A stretch of DNA of 64,000 nucleotides from Chitinophaga skermanii (GTDB taxonomy: Bacteria > Bacteroidota > Bacteroidia > Chitinophagales > Chitinophagaceae): NCBI RefSeq assembly GCF_003259335.1, contig NZ_QLLL01000003.1:62001-126000 (forward strand), given 5' to 3'. Every line of letters begins with the position of its first letter. Within the stretch, counting starts at the first letter, position 1. This document shows positions 45,024 to 52,946 of the stretch, one piece after another. Position numbers and translations under genes: made by a program. The notes beneath the pieces were generated by a model, which saw only the letters and a list, made by a program, of their open reading frames with translations, was not told where the DNA came from and made no database searches.

Positions 45024-45647
45024 ATGATTCAACTCGGTTTAATAGAAGATGATCCAGGCGTACGCCGCGCCCTTGCCGATTTTTTCAACGATCAACCCGG
45101 CTTTAAATGCATGTTGCATGCCGGCTCCGTTGATGAATTTTTGCAGCAATGGGAAGATGATACTGAACTCAATGTAGTGCTATCGGATATAGGCCTACCT
45201 GGGGTGTCAGGCATTAAAGGTATTCCCCTCATAAAACAACGAAGCCCTCGCTGCCAAGTGATGATGCTCACTGTTTACGACGATCCCGATAAAATTTTCC
45301 AAGCCCTCTGTGCAGGTGCTACCGGCTATTTATTGAAACAAACCCCGTTACTCAAAATCAAACGCGCCATCTTATCATTGCAAGAAGGGGATGCCCCCAT
45401 GTCGCCCAGCATCGCCCGCAAAGTAGTGGCCTACTTTAACCCAAAAACCACCAACGACATCACCGAAAATATTACCCCCCGCGAAGCCCAAGTTCTCCAA
45501 GCGATCGAAGAAGGCCTCACCAATAAAGAGGTGGCCATTCGTTTAAATATCTCCCTAGAAACAGTCAAGTCCCACATTAAAAACATCTACCAAAAACTAC
45601 AAGTAAACAGTCGCCACGCCCTTATCACGGGCAAGTATAAAAAGTAG
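45024..45647 (+). CDS. NarL/LuxR-family response regulator
   Basis: 207 residues from the ATG at 45024 (a TTG 9 bases upstream is less likely). The receiver domain has GLIEDDPGVRRAL, the phosphoacceptor D55 in VVLSDIGLPG, and the Lys of YLLKQT. The C-terminal LuxR-type helix-turn-helix reads TPREAQVLQAIEEGLTNKEV, then ISLETVKSHIKNIYQKL. It is the natural partner of the upstream HisKA_3 kinase. A CATCTTTGC sequence just upstream is a near match to the -7 element and could give extra transcription. Confidence 0.92.
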   Translation: MIQLGLIEDDPGVRRALADFFNDQPGFKCMLHAGSVDEFLQQWEDDTELNVVLSDIGLPGVSGIKGIPLIKQRSPRCQVMMLTVYDDPDKIFQALCAGATGYLLKQTPLLKIKRAILSLQEGDAPMSPSIARKVVAYFNPKTTNDITENITPREAQVLQAIEEGLTNKEVAIRLNISLETVKSHIKNIYQKLQVNSRHALITGKYKK

Positions 45648-45814
45648 CCCCCCAAAGTAGGGATTGAAAAACATGCGCTAATCCCGTTACTTTACACTCA
45701 TTACCCCCAAACCTTATTATTGCCCATCCATTTAACCTAACAGGTTTGTTATGCGATGTGCTGATGGTATACCATCCTACTAACCCTATAACCTATCGTT
45801 ATACTATAACTATT

Positions 45815-45847
45815 ATGACCCACAGCCATATTCGTGTAAGACTTTAA
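45815..45847 (+). CDS. Possible 10-codon leader peptide MTHSHIRVRL
   Basis: A tiny ORF whose stop codon overlaps the left arm of the terminator hairpin at 45846. This is the layout of an attenuator leader peptide, though no biosynthetic operon follows. Chance occurrence of so short an ORF is quite possible; the placement is the only support. Confidence 0.25.
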   Translation: MTHSHIRVRL

Positions 45848-45872
45848 CCTGCGTGCAAACGCAGGTTTTTTT
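45846..45872 (+). terminator. Strong rho-independent terminator
   Basis: AACCTGCGT and ACGCAGGTT form a perfect 9-base stem with a GCAA loop (a stable GNRA-type tetraloop), followed by TTTTT. It lies about 200 bases after the response regulator stop and may end that transcript or a short leader RNA. Confidence 0.88.
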
Positions 45873-46252
45873 CATTGTAGTATCAACATGAACCACTCTA
45901 TTTGAATACTTGCTAAATGTGTCATTCAAATACACGTTAAAACGGGTTCATTTTACTCGTAGTGAAGCGCTTTTCGCTTTTCTAATCGCTAATTGCTTTA
46001 GAGAGTAAAGAAAGTGACAATTTGAAAGAAATAAATTCGAATCACTACCATACCCCAAACAAAAGTTAATCAATACATTAAGCATGGCTAATCATGGATG
46101 AGCAAACCCGCTACAGTAAATATTATTTGCAAATTTCATAATATGTTAGTAGTATTGTAAAATATTTATATGCAACCAAAAAGGATAAGCAATAAATACC
46201 CCATGCAAGTGGACAGTAAAAAATTAACTAAAATCCTATAACCTATTTGATT

Positions 46253-46360
46253 ATGATGCAATTACTCAATTCCTTCGTGTCAACATTACAACAGTTGTGG
46301 CCTAACCAATTCGGTATCGCAACACGTACCCAGTTGGTTCCGGTGCGTATGCGCAAATAA
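46253..46360 (+). CDS. Small ORF, 35 residues, upstream of barrel gene
   Basis: Starts with two consecutive ATG codons (46253 and 46256). The peptide begins MMQLLNSFVSTLQQ and ends RTQLVPVRMRK; it contains one Trp-Pro and is basic at its C-terminus. The amphipathic first half and the basic end look like a real peptide rather than random sequence, and codon choice resembles neighbouring genes. It sits 119 bases before the barrel gene in an otherwise empty region. I do not recognise it. No ribosome-binding sequence can help, since Bacteroidota lack a clear one. Confidence 0.4.
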   Translation: MMQLLNSFVSTLQQLWPNQFGIATRTQLVPVRMRK

Positions 46361-46479
46361 TTCAATAGAATTTTTAAGCAGTAATCTTTATAAATTTTTG
46401 GCTGGTAACAGCCATTGGCTATTGTTTTTGCCTGGTTGAAACGGTGAAGGCAATAGTCTAATTGATTTTCCCCTAGTCT

Positions 46480-48972
46480 ATGAAACGAAACGATATGCAG
46501 TATTGCAAAAACTTAGTGCGCATGATGTGTGGCTGTTTGCTCGGGACTTTCCTCTCGACGCAAGCAAATGCACAACATACGATCACACCGCCTGGTCAAA
46601 TGACCATCAAGGGTGTGCTTCGCCAGGTCGTTTTGGATTCTATTCAGCAACATGCAGGTGAAAAGAAATTCTTAGCCGGTATAAAAACGTCGAACTACAA
46701 TGGTTCGTTCATCAAAGGCCTAGAAGATTCCGCACAAGCCGATTTCTACCGCTTCATGTTATTGAATAGTGTGACGAAAGCTAACTCGAGAGTACCTGTA
46801 CAAGCAGAAAACTATGTAGATCAAAGTCTCCGTAGATACTATGCCCTCAACAACTCCAATATGCCACGGAAAAGCCTGGAGCTAGCGCCAAGGTTTAAGA
46901 ACGATGTGCACGCCTTTCAAATCGATCTCGCTACCGGCGATACATTGAGCATGAATTACGGCTTATGGCACCGCGTTCGATTCAACGATCAACTTACGAT
47001 CAGTGGTATTCCTATCAACATCAATTACGCCAATCTCGGTGGCCAAGATCCTTACCGCAACGCATCAATGAATGCTGGGCTGATTAAGTTTTCCTTTGAT
47101 CGTCAAGCTTATTTGAATAATGTAAATGAACAACTGAACCATACGTATAACCTCGAAAAATATTTCTTAGCAGATATCAATTACAGGGAAGCCTTACGCC
47201 AGTTTGTTGATGTACGTTTGCAAGGGATCCTACAGCAGCCGGAATTTGCGCCGCAAGCGAAACAGCTCCGCTCACTGCTTACTTACGAACAATTGTATTT
47301 CCTCGATAGTGTACAATTACACCACATGATTTTCTCACCCGGTTTGCTGAAAGGCTATTACTATGATGGTAAGAAAATGAACCCCGATTCGAAAGAAATG
47401 CAAGACGACGTGATCGTTACCAATAGCAACCTCATTCCTTACGCTACAAAAGAACGCTATTACACAGCTTTACTCGATCTTAAAAAATCTATCGGCACCA
47501 GCGCGCAAGTAGCTGCTATGCTCGCCGAATCGGATGCTACTCAAAACTACCTTCGCTTCTACGTAGAAAGCGATATCAATAAACCGAAACTCTCCCGCGA
47601 ATTGTTGCCATTAAGCGGGGTACAAACATTCTTGCTCAATGTACATACATTAGAAGCCGGCAATATCGCCGTGTCTTCTTCTGCCGGTACTATGCAAGAT
47701 GTATTTATCAGCGGCGTTTCGGGTAAATATGCTACCAGTAATACTTTCGTGCATATGGCTTTAGGCCGTAGGCAAGATATCGATTACCGCACTTTAGGCT
47801 TCCGCCAATCGATTCAACCGGGTACTTATGGTATGCAGTTCTTGCGTGTAGGTAGGGGAACAGGTAAAAAGGATTATGTGAGCTTATCGGTGATGAACGC
47901 CAATAGCAAGCAAAATAACAGGGGAGAATTTGCTACCACCAACATTCCACAGAATATCTTTATGGCCGGTGCACAAACGCAATGGTCGCTAGGGAAGGGT
48001 GGGATGTTGAATGCTGAGTTCACCAAGTCGAACTCCAACTTCGCATCACCTACATCATCGGCGAATGATCATAGTAATGTAACGAAAGCCGCGATGGGAC
48101 GTTTCTTCGACGATTTCTGGATGACGTCCTCTTTCAACCTACGTTATACCGGTGAAATTTCCGGTGCCAATATTCAGCAAAGTGCCTATGTAGGATACAG
48201 CGGTATGGGGTATAACAATCCTGGTAACCCGTATGCTCGTAAAGGTATGACCATGTACGGTGGTAATGTTCGCAAATACTTCGATGGCAACAAAGGGATG
48301 GTAAGTGCGCGTGTTGATATTCGTAACATGGCCCAATCCGCGATCAACTCAGCCCGTTGGCAAAGTATTGGGGTGGGTGTGGATGCGAAATACAAATTCA
48401 GTCGCAAATACACTTTGGGTATGCGCTTGAACCAAACAACCTTAGAAGACCAACAACCAACACGCAATTCCACCTCCTTTGTAAACCGTAAGGCAAGTCT
48501 TACTTCACAATGGAATGGCAGGTTGGCAAGTAAGAGCTTCTCAAACTTCACTACGATCGGCATACAGCGTTTAGACTATATCACGCAATTGCACCCCATT
48601 GAAAGCGAGTTCTTGCAATTCAATACCACCCAAATTTTCATGGTAGGTAAGAAAGGCAATACCATCTCGGCCAACGTTTTCTATAACCGCGATATGCGCG
48701 ATGCAGCTGTGTATGGCAACTTGCTAACAGCAGAAGCAGGGTATAATTATACTTTGTTGAAGAAATTGTTCTGCGGCACAGCATTCACTTACCTCGAAAA
48801 CAAGGAAGTGGTGAAACAAATCGGTGTTCGCCAACATGTAGGCGTGCAAGTATTGAAACGTTGGAGCTTCCAAGCAAGCGTTGATCTACGCGATGACTTG
48901 GAAAATAGCCAAATGAACTACTTGTATGGCAACTTCAGAACAGAATTATCATTGCATTACTTGATGAAATAA
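46480..48972 (+). CDS. Outer-membrane beta-barrel protein of unknown function
   Basis: 830 residues with a signal peptide of about 31 residues (ending in ANA). The first half (about 35-400) is mixed helical and hydrophilic, with few recognisable motifs. The second half (from about 400) is a series of amphipathic strands with aromatic ends, consistent with a large barrel ending in FRTELSLHYLMK. There is no TonB plug signature. The next gene begins 7 bases after the stop, so the two form an operon and probably a membrane complex. I cannot name a family with confidence. Confidence 0.6.
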   Translation: MKRNDMQYCKNLVRMMCGCLLGTFLSTQANAQHTITPPGQMTIKGVLRQVVLDSIQQHAGEKKFLAGIKTSNYNGSFIKGLEDSAQADFYRFMLLNSVTKANSRVPVQAENYVDQSLRRYYALNNSNMPRKSLELAPRFKNDVHAFQIDLATGDTLSMNYGLWHRVRFNDQLTISGIPININYANLGGQDPYRNASMNAGLIKFSFDRQAYLNNVNEQLNHTYNLEKYFLADINYREALRQFVDVRLQGILQQPEFAPQAKQLRSLLTYEQLYFLDSVQLHHMIFSPGLLKGYYYDGKKMNPDSKEMQDDVIVTNSNLIPYATKERYYTALLDLKKSIGTSAQVAAMLAESDATQNYLRFYVESDINKPKLSRELLPLSGVQTFLLNVHTLEAGNIAVSSSAGTMQDVFISGVSGKYATSNTFVHMALGRRQDIDYRTLGFRQSIQPGTYGMQFLRVGRGTGKKDYVSLSVMNANSKQNNRGEFATTNIPQNIFMAGAQTQWSLGKGGMLNAEFTKSNSNFASPTSSANDHSNVTKAAMGRFFDDFWMTSSFNLRYTGEISGANIQQSAYVGYSGMGYNNPGNPYARKGMTMYGGNVRKYFDGNKGMVSARVDIRNMAQSAINSARWQSIGVGVDAKYKFSRKYTLGMRLNQTTLEDQQPTRNSTSFVNRKASLTSQWNGRLASKSFSNFTTIGIQRLDYITQLHPIESEFLQFNTTQIFMVGKKGNTISANVFYNRDMRDAAVYGNLLTAEAGYNYTLLKKLFCGTAFTYLENKEVVKQIGVRQHVGVQVLKRWSFQASVDLRDDLENSQMNYLYGNFRTELSLHYLMK

Positions 48973-48978
48973 TACGCT

Positions 48979-50079
48979 ATGCGTTTATATAAATACTTCT
49001 TAATCCTCTGCCTAGTTTGTGCTGCATCGCATGTACAAGCACAGTTCTCGTTCACCTTCATGCCCGAGATCCATGGTCGTTCTATGGATGGTTTAATGAT
49101 GGTGAAAATTGGGAACCACACGCAAGAGAAGAAATTTGTGCAATTGGTGGTAACCGTACGTGAAGCAAAAGCAGGGCAAATTTTAACCGTGCGTACTGCG
49201 CCGTTTGAATTATATCCTGGTGTAACTTCGCCTTTACAAAGCAGCGTGTTTAACTCGAATGTATCCTTCGCGCAAAATAAGCTTGCCTCGATTGTACGCC
49301 AGTCGAACTATTTCCCGGAAGGTGATTACGAATATTGTTTTGCTTTAGAAGGAACGGGTACAAGTGGTGAACCGGGTACTTTGCAAGAATATTGCTTCGA
49401 TTACCAATTGCAGCCATTAAGCCCGTTGATGTTGTTAGAGCCGTATGAAGATGAAACCGTGTGCACACCACGACCAGCATTATTTTGGCAACCCATGATG
49501 CCATCTATCCCTGGCTTACAATACAGGTTAGTATTGGTAGAAGTGAAACCCGGCCAGCAAAAAGCCGAAGCTATTCACTATAATATGGCCCTTGTAAACC
49601 AACCGAATATCCCATCCCCATTCTTATTCTATCCAGCTATTGCCCGCCCTTTAGAAAACGGCAAAACATACGCTTGGCAGGTAACAGCTTATAAGAATGA
49701 TGTGATCCTAGGTACCTCTGAAATTTGGACTCTCAATGCCCAATGCGACGACCTAGCTGCCGACCAAAAGAATGAACCGGTATATAATAATATCCAAGTA
49801 TTAGCCCAACGCGGCTATTTCGTTGCACACGGAAACGTTACCTTTATTATGGACGGCGTACCCCGTAGCGAAAACCTGGTATACAGCATTACCTGTCTTA
49901 ATAAACCGAACCTAAACATGAAACGCTTACCGGCCGTTCCCCTAAACCCGGGCTTGAACTTGGTAAACATTGATGTAAAGGATCGACGCAGCTTCGTAGA
50001 TGGCTATTTCTACCTATTAAAGGTCGAACTACCCACAAAAGAGACCAAAGAGATAAGATTCCTCTATAAGTCGAAATAA
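48979..50079 (+). CDS. Secreted Ig-like/TANFOR-type protein
   Basis: 366 residues with signal peptide (MRLYKYFLILCLVCAASHVQA). The mature protein is beta-rich. The central part has LSPLMLLEPYEDETVCTPRP-ALFWQPM, the L-x-x-P-x-x-x-x-x-x-x-x-P-x-F-x-W pattern seen in TANFOR-domain and FN3-like proteins of Bacteroidota, followed by YAWQVTAY. No sorting domain is present at the C-terminus, so it is probably periplasmic or a partner of the barrel encoded just upstream. Function unknown. Confidence 0.55.
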   Translation: MRLYKYFLILCLVCAASHVQAQFSFTFMPEIHGRSMDGLMMVKIGNHTQEKKFVQLVVTVREAKAGQILTVRTAPFELYPGVTSPLQSSVFNSNVSFAQNKLASIVRQSNYFPEGDYEYCFALEGTGTSGEPGTLQEYCFDYQLQPLSPLMLLEPYEDETVCTPRPALFWQPMMPSIPGLQYRLVLVEVKPGQQKAEAIHYNMALVNQPNIPSPFLFYPAIARPLENGKTYAWQVTAYKNDVILGTSEIWTLNAQCDDLAADQKNEPVYNNIQVLAQRGYFVAHGNVTFIMDGVPRSENLVYSITCLNKPNLNMKRLPAVPLNPGLNLVNIDVKDRRSFVDGYFYLLKVELPTKETKEIRFLYKSK

Positions 50080-50085
50080 TTAGCT

Positions 50086-50119
50086 AAAAAGGCCGTTTCT
50101 ACCCAGAACGGCCTTTTTT
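50086..50119 (+). terminator. Terminator after barrel/TANFOR-like operon
   Basis: AAAAAGGCCGTT and AACGGCCTTTTT form a 12-base perfect stem with a 9-base loop and a T run. It starts 7 bases after the stop. Confidence 0.92.
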
Positions 50120-50275
50120 CACTCCCTTATAAGGTAAATAGTGCCTGTTACGTCTTAAATGGTCCAATAGTACCTTCTAAATAGCTACCCAACCTATCAG
50201 CTTGATGGTATCGTATAGTACCCATATTGTACCCATTCCCTTCCTATAACTACTAGCTTACTTCCAAATGCTCTC

Positions 50276-50348
50276 CAAATAGCTTCCATGTAATTTCCAT
50301 GTAAATTATAGGTATTTCCATGTAGTTTTCATGTAGTTCCATGTAATG
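50276..50348. repeat. Clustered CCATGTA motifs
   Basis: CCATGTA occurs four times and CATGTA a fifth time within about 70 bases, at irregular spacing (around 50286, 50296, 50319, 50330, 50339). They precede the 22-bp tandem array. Confidence 0.6.
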
Positions 50349-50360
50349 AGTAGCTATTTA

Positions 50361-50448
50361 CCCTATCTTTTGCCTATCCTAACCCTATCTCCAGCCTATC
50401 TAAACCCTATCTCCAGCCTATCTAAACCCTATCTCCAGCCTATCCTAA
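50361..50448. repeat. 22-bp tandem repeat, four copies (eight 11-mers)
   Basis: Four head-to-tail 22-base units start at 50361, 50383, 50405 and 50427. Each is made of two related 11-mers, CCCTATCTCCA and GCCTATCTAAA. Units 2 and 3 are identical; units 1 and 4 differ slightly, and a partial copy (GCCTATC) follows. Confidence 0.9.
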
Positions 50449-50615
50449 GCCTATCCCCCCATCGGTTAATATTTTGATTAATAGTTAGTTAGGCTAAAAT
50501 GTGCTGGCAAGTCATGTTGGAAAGTATTAGCAGCCAATAGGTTACAAGGGTATTGCCGCAATCCGCCCGCTAATTGTCGTGTTTGCACACGGTGCTAGGC
50601 ATGGTGATTGATTAA

Positions 50616-50652
50616 TTTTATAGTGAACGGAAACCATTCTTTCACTATAAAA
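50616..50652. promoter_or_regulatory. 12-bp inverted repeat upstream of NTF2-like gene
   Basis: TTTTATAGTGAA (50616-50627) and TTCACTATAAAA (50641-50652) are perfect inverted repeats around a 13-base spacer, ending 9 bases before the start codon. The right arm with its flank, ATTCTTTCACTATA (50636-50649), recurs at 51674-51687 upstream of the 58-residue gene. Candidate operator or promoter element. Confidence 0.5.
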
Positions 50653-50661
50653 TGAACTATC

Positions 50662-51054
50662 ATGGCAACACAAACGAGTAAAGCCCTCGCGGATCAAATC
50701 AACAAGGCTTTCCAAGACCAAGATTGGGACTTTTTTAAAGAAACCTTGTCAGATGATTTTACATGGAAATTAATTGGGTATAAAACCGTCGGGCGCAAAG
50801 AGTTTTTCGATATGATGAAAGACATGCCACCGGAAAGCACGTTTACGCCCACTAATATCGTGATGAACGACGATTACATTGTTGTAGAAAGCGATGGCCC
50901 CATTGCAAAACTAAAAGATCGAGAACAGCAGCATTATTTCTGCGATATCTACAAAATTAAGGATGGCAAAATTATTCACATGACATCCTACATGGATACC
51001 GCTTTAATGCAAGAAGAAGATAAATGCAGGAGAGAAGCCCAGCAACCGGCTTAA
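50662..51054 (+). CDS. SnoaL/NTF2-like protein
   Basis: 130 residues, no signal peptide. The helix-then-curved-sheet pattern is clear: ALADQINKAFQDQDWDFFKETLSDDFTWK, then GYKTVGRKEFFDMM, then YFCDIYKIKDGKIIHMTSYMD. This is the usual SnoaL-like domain with the C-terminal strand pattern I-x-x-G-K-I. The ligand is unknown. It is transcribed alone, with an inverted repeat just upstream and a terminator just after the stop. Confidence 0.8.
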   Translation: MATQTSKALADQINKAFQDQDWDFFKETLSDDFTWKLIGYKTVGRKEFFDMMKDMPPESTFTPTNIVMNDDYIVVESDGPIAKLKDREQQHYFCDIYKIKDGKIIHMTSYMDTALMQEEDKCRREAQQPA

Positions 51055-51067
51055 ATTATTCTAACCC

Positions 51068-51095
51068 AAAACCCCGGTCATCCCCGGGGTTTTCT
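51068..51095 (+). terminator. Terminator after NTF2-like gene
   Basis: AAACCCCGG and CCGGGGTTT type arms around a short loop, followed by TTCTTTTT. Located 14 bases after the stop. Confidence 0.82.
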
Positions 51096-51123
51096 TTTTA
51101 TTCCTTTATAAGAAAAACCTACA

Positions 51124-51660
51124 TTGCGCAAAAAATCCGTGCAGCAGCCTACCACAATTAAGTCGTTCCCTCTCATCGTCACGCTTCAAATGGAACCCAG
51201 CGCGCAAGCCTACTTCGACGATCTCCGCACGACCCATTTTCCTAAACATGCCAACTACTTGAAAGCACATATCACCCTATTCCATAAACTCCCTTCCAAT
51301 AACCCACGTATCGACAATACCCTGCAACAATTGGCACAACGACCACCATTCGAACTACTCGCCGATAAAGTGTATAGCTTCGGGCAAGGTGTTGCTTTTC
51401 ATCTACAATCTTTGGAACTACAGCAACTACATGTGGCGATGCAAGCAAGTTGGAGCGACCTACTTATCCGGCAAGATCAACAAACAATCATTCCGCATAT
51501 CACCATTCAAAATAAAGTCACCAACTTCAAAGCCACGCAACTAAAAGATGCTTTGCTGGCCGATTTTACACCATTTAATGTAAAAGTAATTGGCTTTCAA
51601 ACTTGGTATTATAAAGGTGGGCCTTGGAAGCAAAAAGCCGATTTTAACTTTTCATTGTAA
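51124..51660 (+). CDS. 2'-5' RNA ligase / 2H phosphoesterase family protein
   Basis: 178 residues from a TTG start; an in-frame stop lies 12 bases upstream and the first ATG comes only after the first core strand, so TTG is likely. The two H-x-T-x signatures of the 2H superfamily are visible: HITLFHKL (about residue 57) and HITIQNKV (about residue 123). The order is strand FPLIVTLQME, HITL, LLADKVYSFGQGVAFHL, HITI, and the closing strand VIGFQTWYYKGGPW. Members hydrolyse or ligate 2',5'- or cyclic phosphodiesters in RNA or small nucleotides. The true substrate is unknown. Confidence 0.85.
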   Translation: MRKKSVQQPTTIKSFPLIVTLQMEPSAQAYFDDLRTTHFPKHANYLKAHITLFHKLPSNNPRIDNTLQQLAQRPPFELLADKVYSFGQGVAFHLQSLELQQLHVAMQASWSDLLIRQDQQTIIPHITIQNKVTNFKATQLKDALLADFTPFNVKVIGFQTWYYKGGPWKQKADFNFSL

Positions 51661-51673
51661 AAGCCGCGGCACG

Positions 51674-51687
51674 ATTCTTTCACTATA
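51674..51687 (+). promoter_or_regulatory. Repeat of the ATTCTTTCACTATA motif
   Basis: A 14-base exact match to 50636-50649, 33 bases upstream of the 58-residue gene. Only the right arm of the inverted repeat is conserved here. Confidence 0.4.
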
Positions 51688-51720
51688 CTTCATAACATTT
51701 CATCATTAAAACTGATTGTT

Positions 51721-51897
51721 ATGAAACCAAATAATGCACCGCATCAACAGCCATCGAAAACTACGGCCACGCATAATAACCGCCCGGAAATTCGTGATAA
51801 CTTGGATAGTCGTAAAAACGAAGAACAAGATATCAAGGGCGGTGATATGACACATAACAAGAAAGAACACCGTAGTGAACCGGCTAAAAAGAAATAA
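51721..51897 (+). CDS. Small hydrophilic protein, 58 residues
   Basis: An ATG-to-TAA frame encoding a highly charged, Asn/Gln/Lys-rich peptide (begins MKPNNAPHQQPSK, ends HRSEPAKKK) without hydrophobic stretches. It looks intrinsically disordered, like small stress-associated proteins common in Bacteroidota, but I do not recognise a family. It has an upstream element shared with the NTF2-like gene and a strong bidirectional terminator 46 bases downstream, which supports a real transcription unit. Confidence 0.6.
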   Translation: MKPNNAPHQQPSKTTATHNNRPEIRDNLDSRKNEEQDIKGGDMTHNKKEHRSEPAKKK

Positions 51898-51943
51898 GCG
51901 GATAAAAATCATGTGGAAGTTTGAGGATTGTATTCCACAAACC

Positions 51944-51977
51944 AAAGGCCTCTCTAAATCGTTTTAGAGAGGCCTTT
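51944..51977. terminator. Bidirectional terminator
   Basis: AAAGGCCTCTCTAAA and TTTAGAGAGGCCTTT form a perfect 15-base stem with a TCGT loop. It lies between the converging 58-residue gene and the SDR gene and can serve both. Confidence 0.92.
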
Positions 51978-52028
51978 ACAATTATGTACTTGTAAGTATT
52001 GTGCGGCTACAATACTGGGTAAAATTGT

Positions 52029-52862
52029 CTAAAAATCTGTTGCTAGTGTATATGCCTTATGTTCCTCCAAAGCTGCCATTACACTGTTGGCTTTATTGGT
52101 TGCCATGCCATAAGCATCTGAACCTAAAAACAAATGCAATGGAATATGCTGGCTGTTTGATACGGCTATCAGTACGTTGGCTGCTTTGCTTGGATCACCT
52201 GGTTGATTGCCATTGATATCATGTTGGTGCATGGTTTCTGATGCGCGAACAGTAGTATACGCAGCAATAGGATTCGCAGGAAGCGACATAGAGGTAGATG
52301 CTAAGAAGTTAGTGCGGAAGTAACCTGGGTAAACGATTGTTGCGCTAATGCCAAATTCTTTTACTTCCATTGCTAACGATTCTGTAAAGCCCGCCATGGC
52401 AAACTTGGTAGCACAATAAATACCCCAACCGGCAAACTCGCCTGTATAAGCGCCAATAGATGCAATGTTGTAAATCTGTCCATGCCCATTCGCCCGCATA
52501 TGTGGTAAAAGATGGCGAATAACATGTAAGGCACCAAATACATTCACATCAAAGTTGCGTTGCACTTCCGCGGCACTTAATTCTTCTAAGGTGCCCACTT
52601 GACCATACCCCGCGTTGTTTACTAACACATCAATCGTACCGAAAGTAGCAATACCTTTTTCAATTGCAGCTTGCACACTTTCTTCATTTGTAATTTGCAT
52701 TTCCAAGGGAAGGAAAGCGGCTTGGGGATCGATTTTAGCTTGTAGAGAGCCGATGTTGCGAGAGGTGGCAATTACGTTGTAACCTGCACTTAATAAGGAT
52801 TGTGCTAATATCAAACCTATACCTTGCGAAGCACCTGTAATAAACCATGTTTTGTTTTTCAT
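52029..52862 (-). CDS. SDR family oxidoreductase (classical)
   Basis: 277 residues. The cofactor motif is TGASQGIGLILAQSL, then VLVNNAGYGQVGTLEE (NNAG), then NIASIGAYTGEFAGWGIYCATK with Ser and the Tyr-x-x-x-Lys pair. VYPGYFRTNFL follows. Length and pattern fit the classical SDRs annotated as short-chain dehydrogenases of unknown substrate, close to retinol dehydrogenase-like members. TSR after the second strand suggests NADP(H). It is monocistronic, ending at the bidirectional terminator. Confidence 0.88.
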   Translation of the reverse strand: MKNKTWFITGASQGIGLILAQSLLSAGYNVIATSRNIGSLQAKIDPQAAFLPLEMQITNEESVQAAIEKGIATFGTIDVLVNNAGYGQVGTLEELSAAEVQRNFDVNVFGALHVIRHLLPHMRANGHGQIYNIASIGAYTGEFAGWGIYCATKFAMAGFTESLAMEVKEFGISATIVYPGYFRTNFLASTSMSLPANPIAAYTTVRASETMHQHDINGNQPGDPSKAANVLIAVSNSQHIPLHLFLGSDAYGMATNKANSVMAALEEHKAYTLATDF

Positions 52863-52946
52863 CTTGTAGTATGTTTTTTGACACTACAAAATTACATCGC
52901 CTCATCGCCTCCCTTTATGCGCTAAAAACACTAAAAATTGCGAATA

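Larger units (their letters stand above)
45648..46479. other. 832-base intergenic region with mini-ORF/terminator and a 35-residue ORF
   Basis: No long gene. It holds a 10-codon ORF followed by a strong terminator (45815-45872), then about 380 bases of AT-rich sequence in which I see no feature, then a 35-codon ORF (46253-46360). After this ORF there is a small hairpin-like GGCTGGTAACAGCC (about 46399). The following barrel gene starts at 46480. Confidence 0.6.
50080..50661. other. 582-base intergenic region rich in short repeats
   Basis: No coding frame with support. After the terminator at 50086 the sequence is simple and repeat-rich: scattered CCATGTA copies (50276-50348), a 22-bp tandem repeat (50361-50448), then ordinary sequence, and an inverted repeat just ahead of the next gene (50616-50652). 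Confidence 0.7.

Noticed and set aside
50361..50448. CRISPR array
   Set aside because: The units are directly adjacent without spacers, only 22 bases long and variable; no cas genes are nearby.
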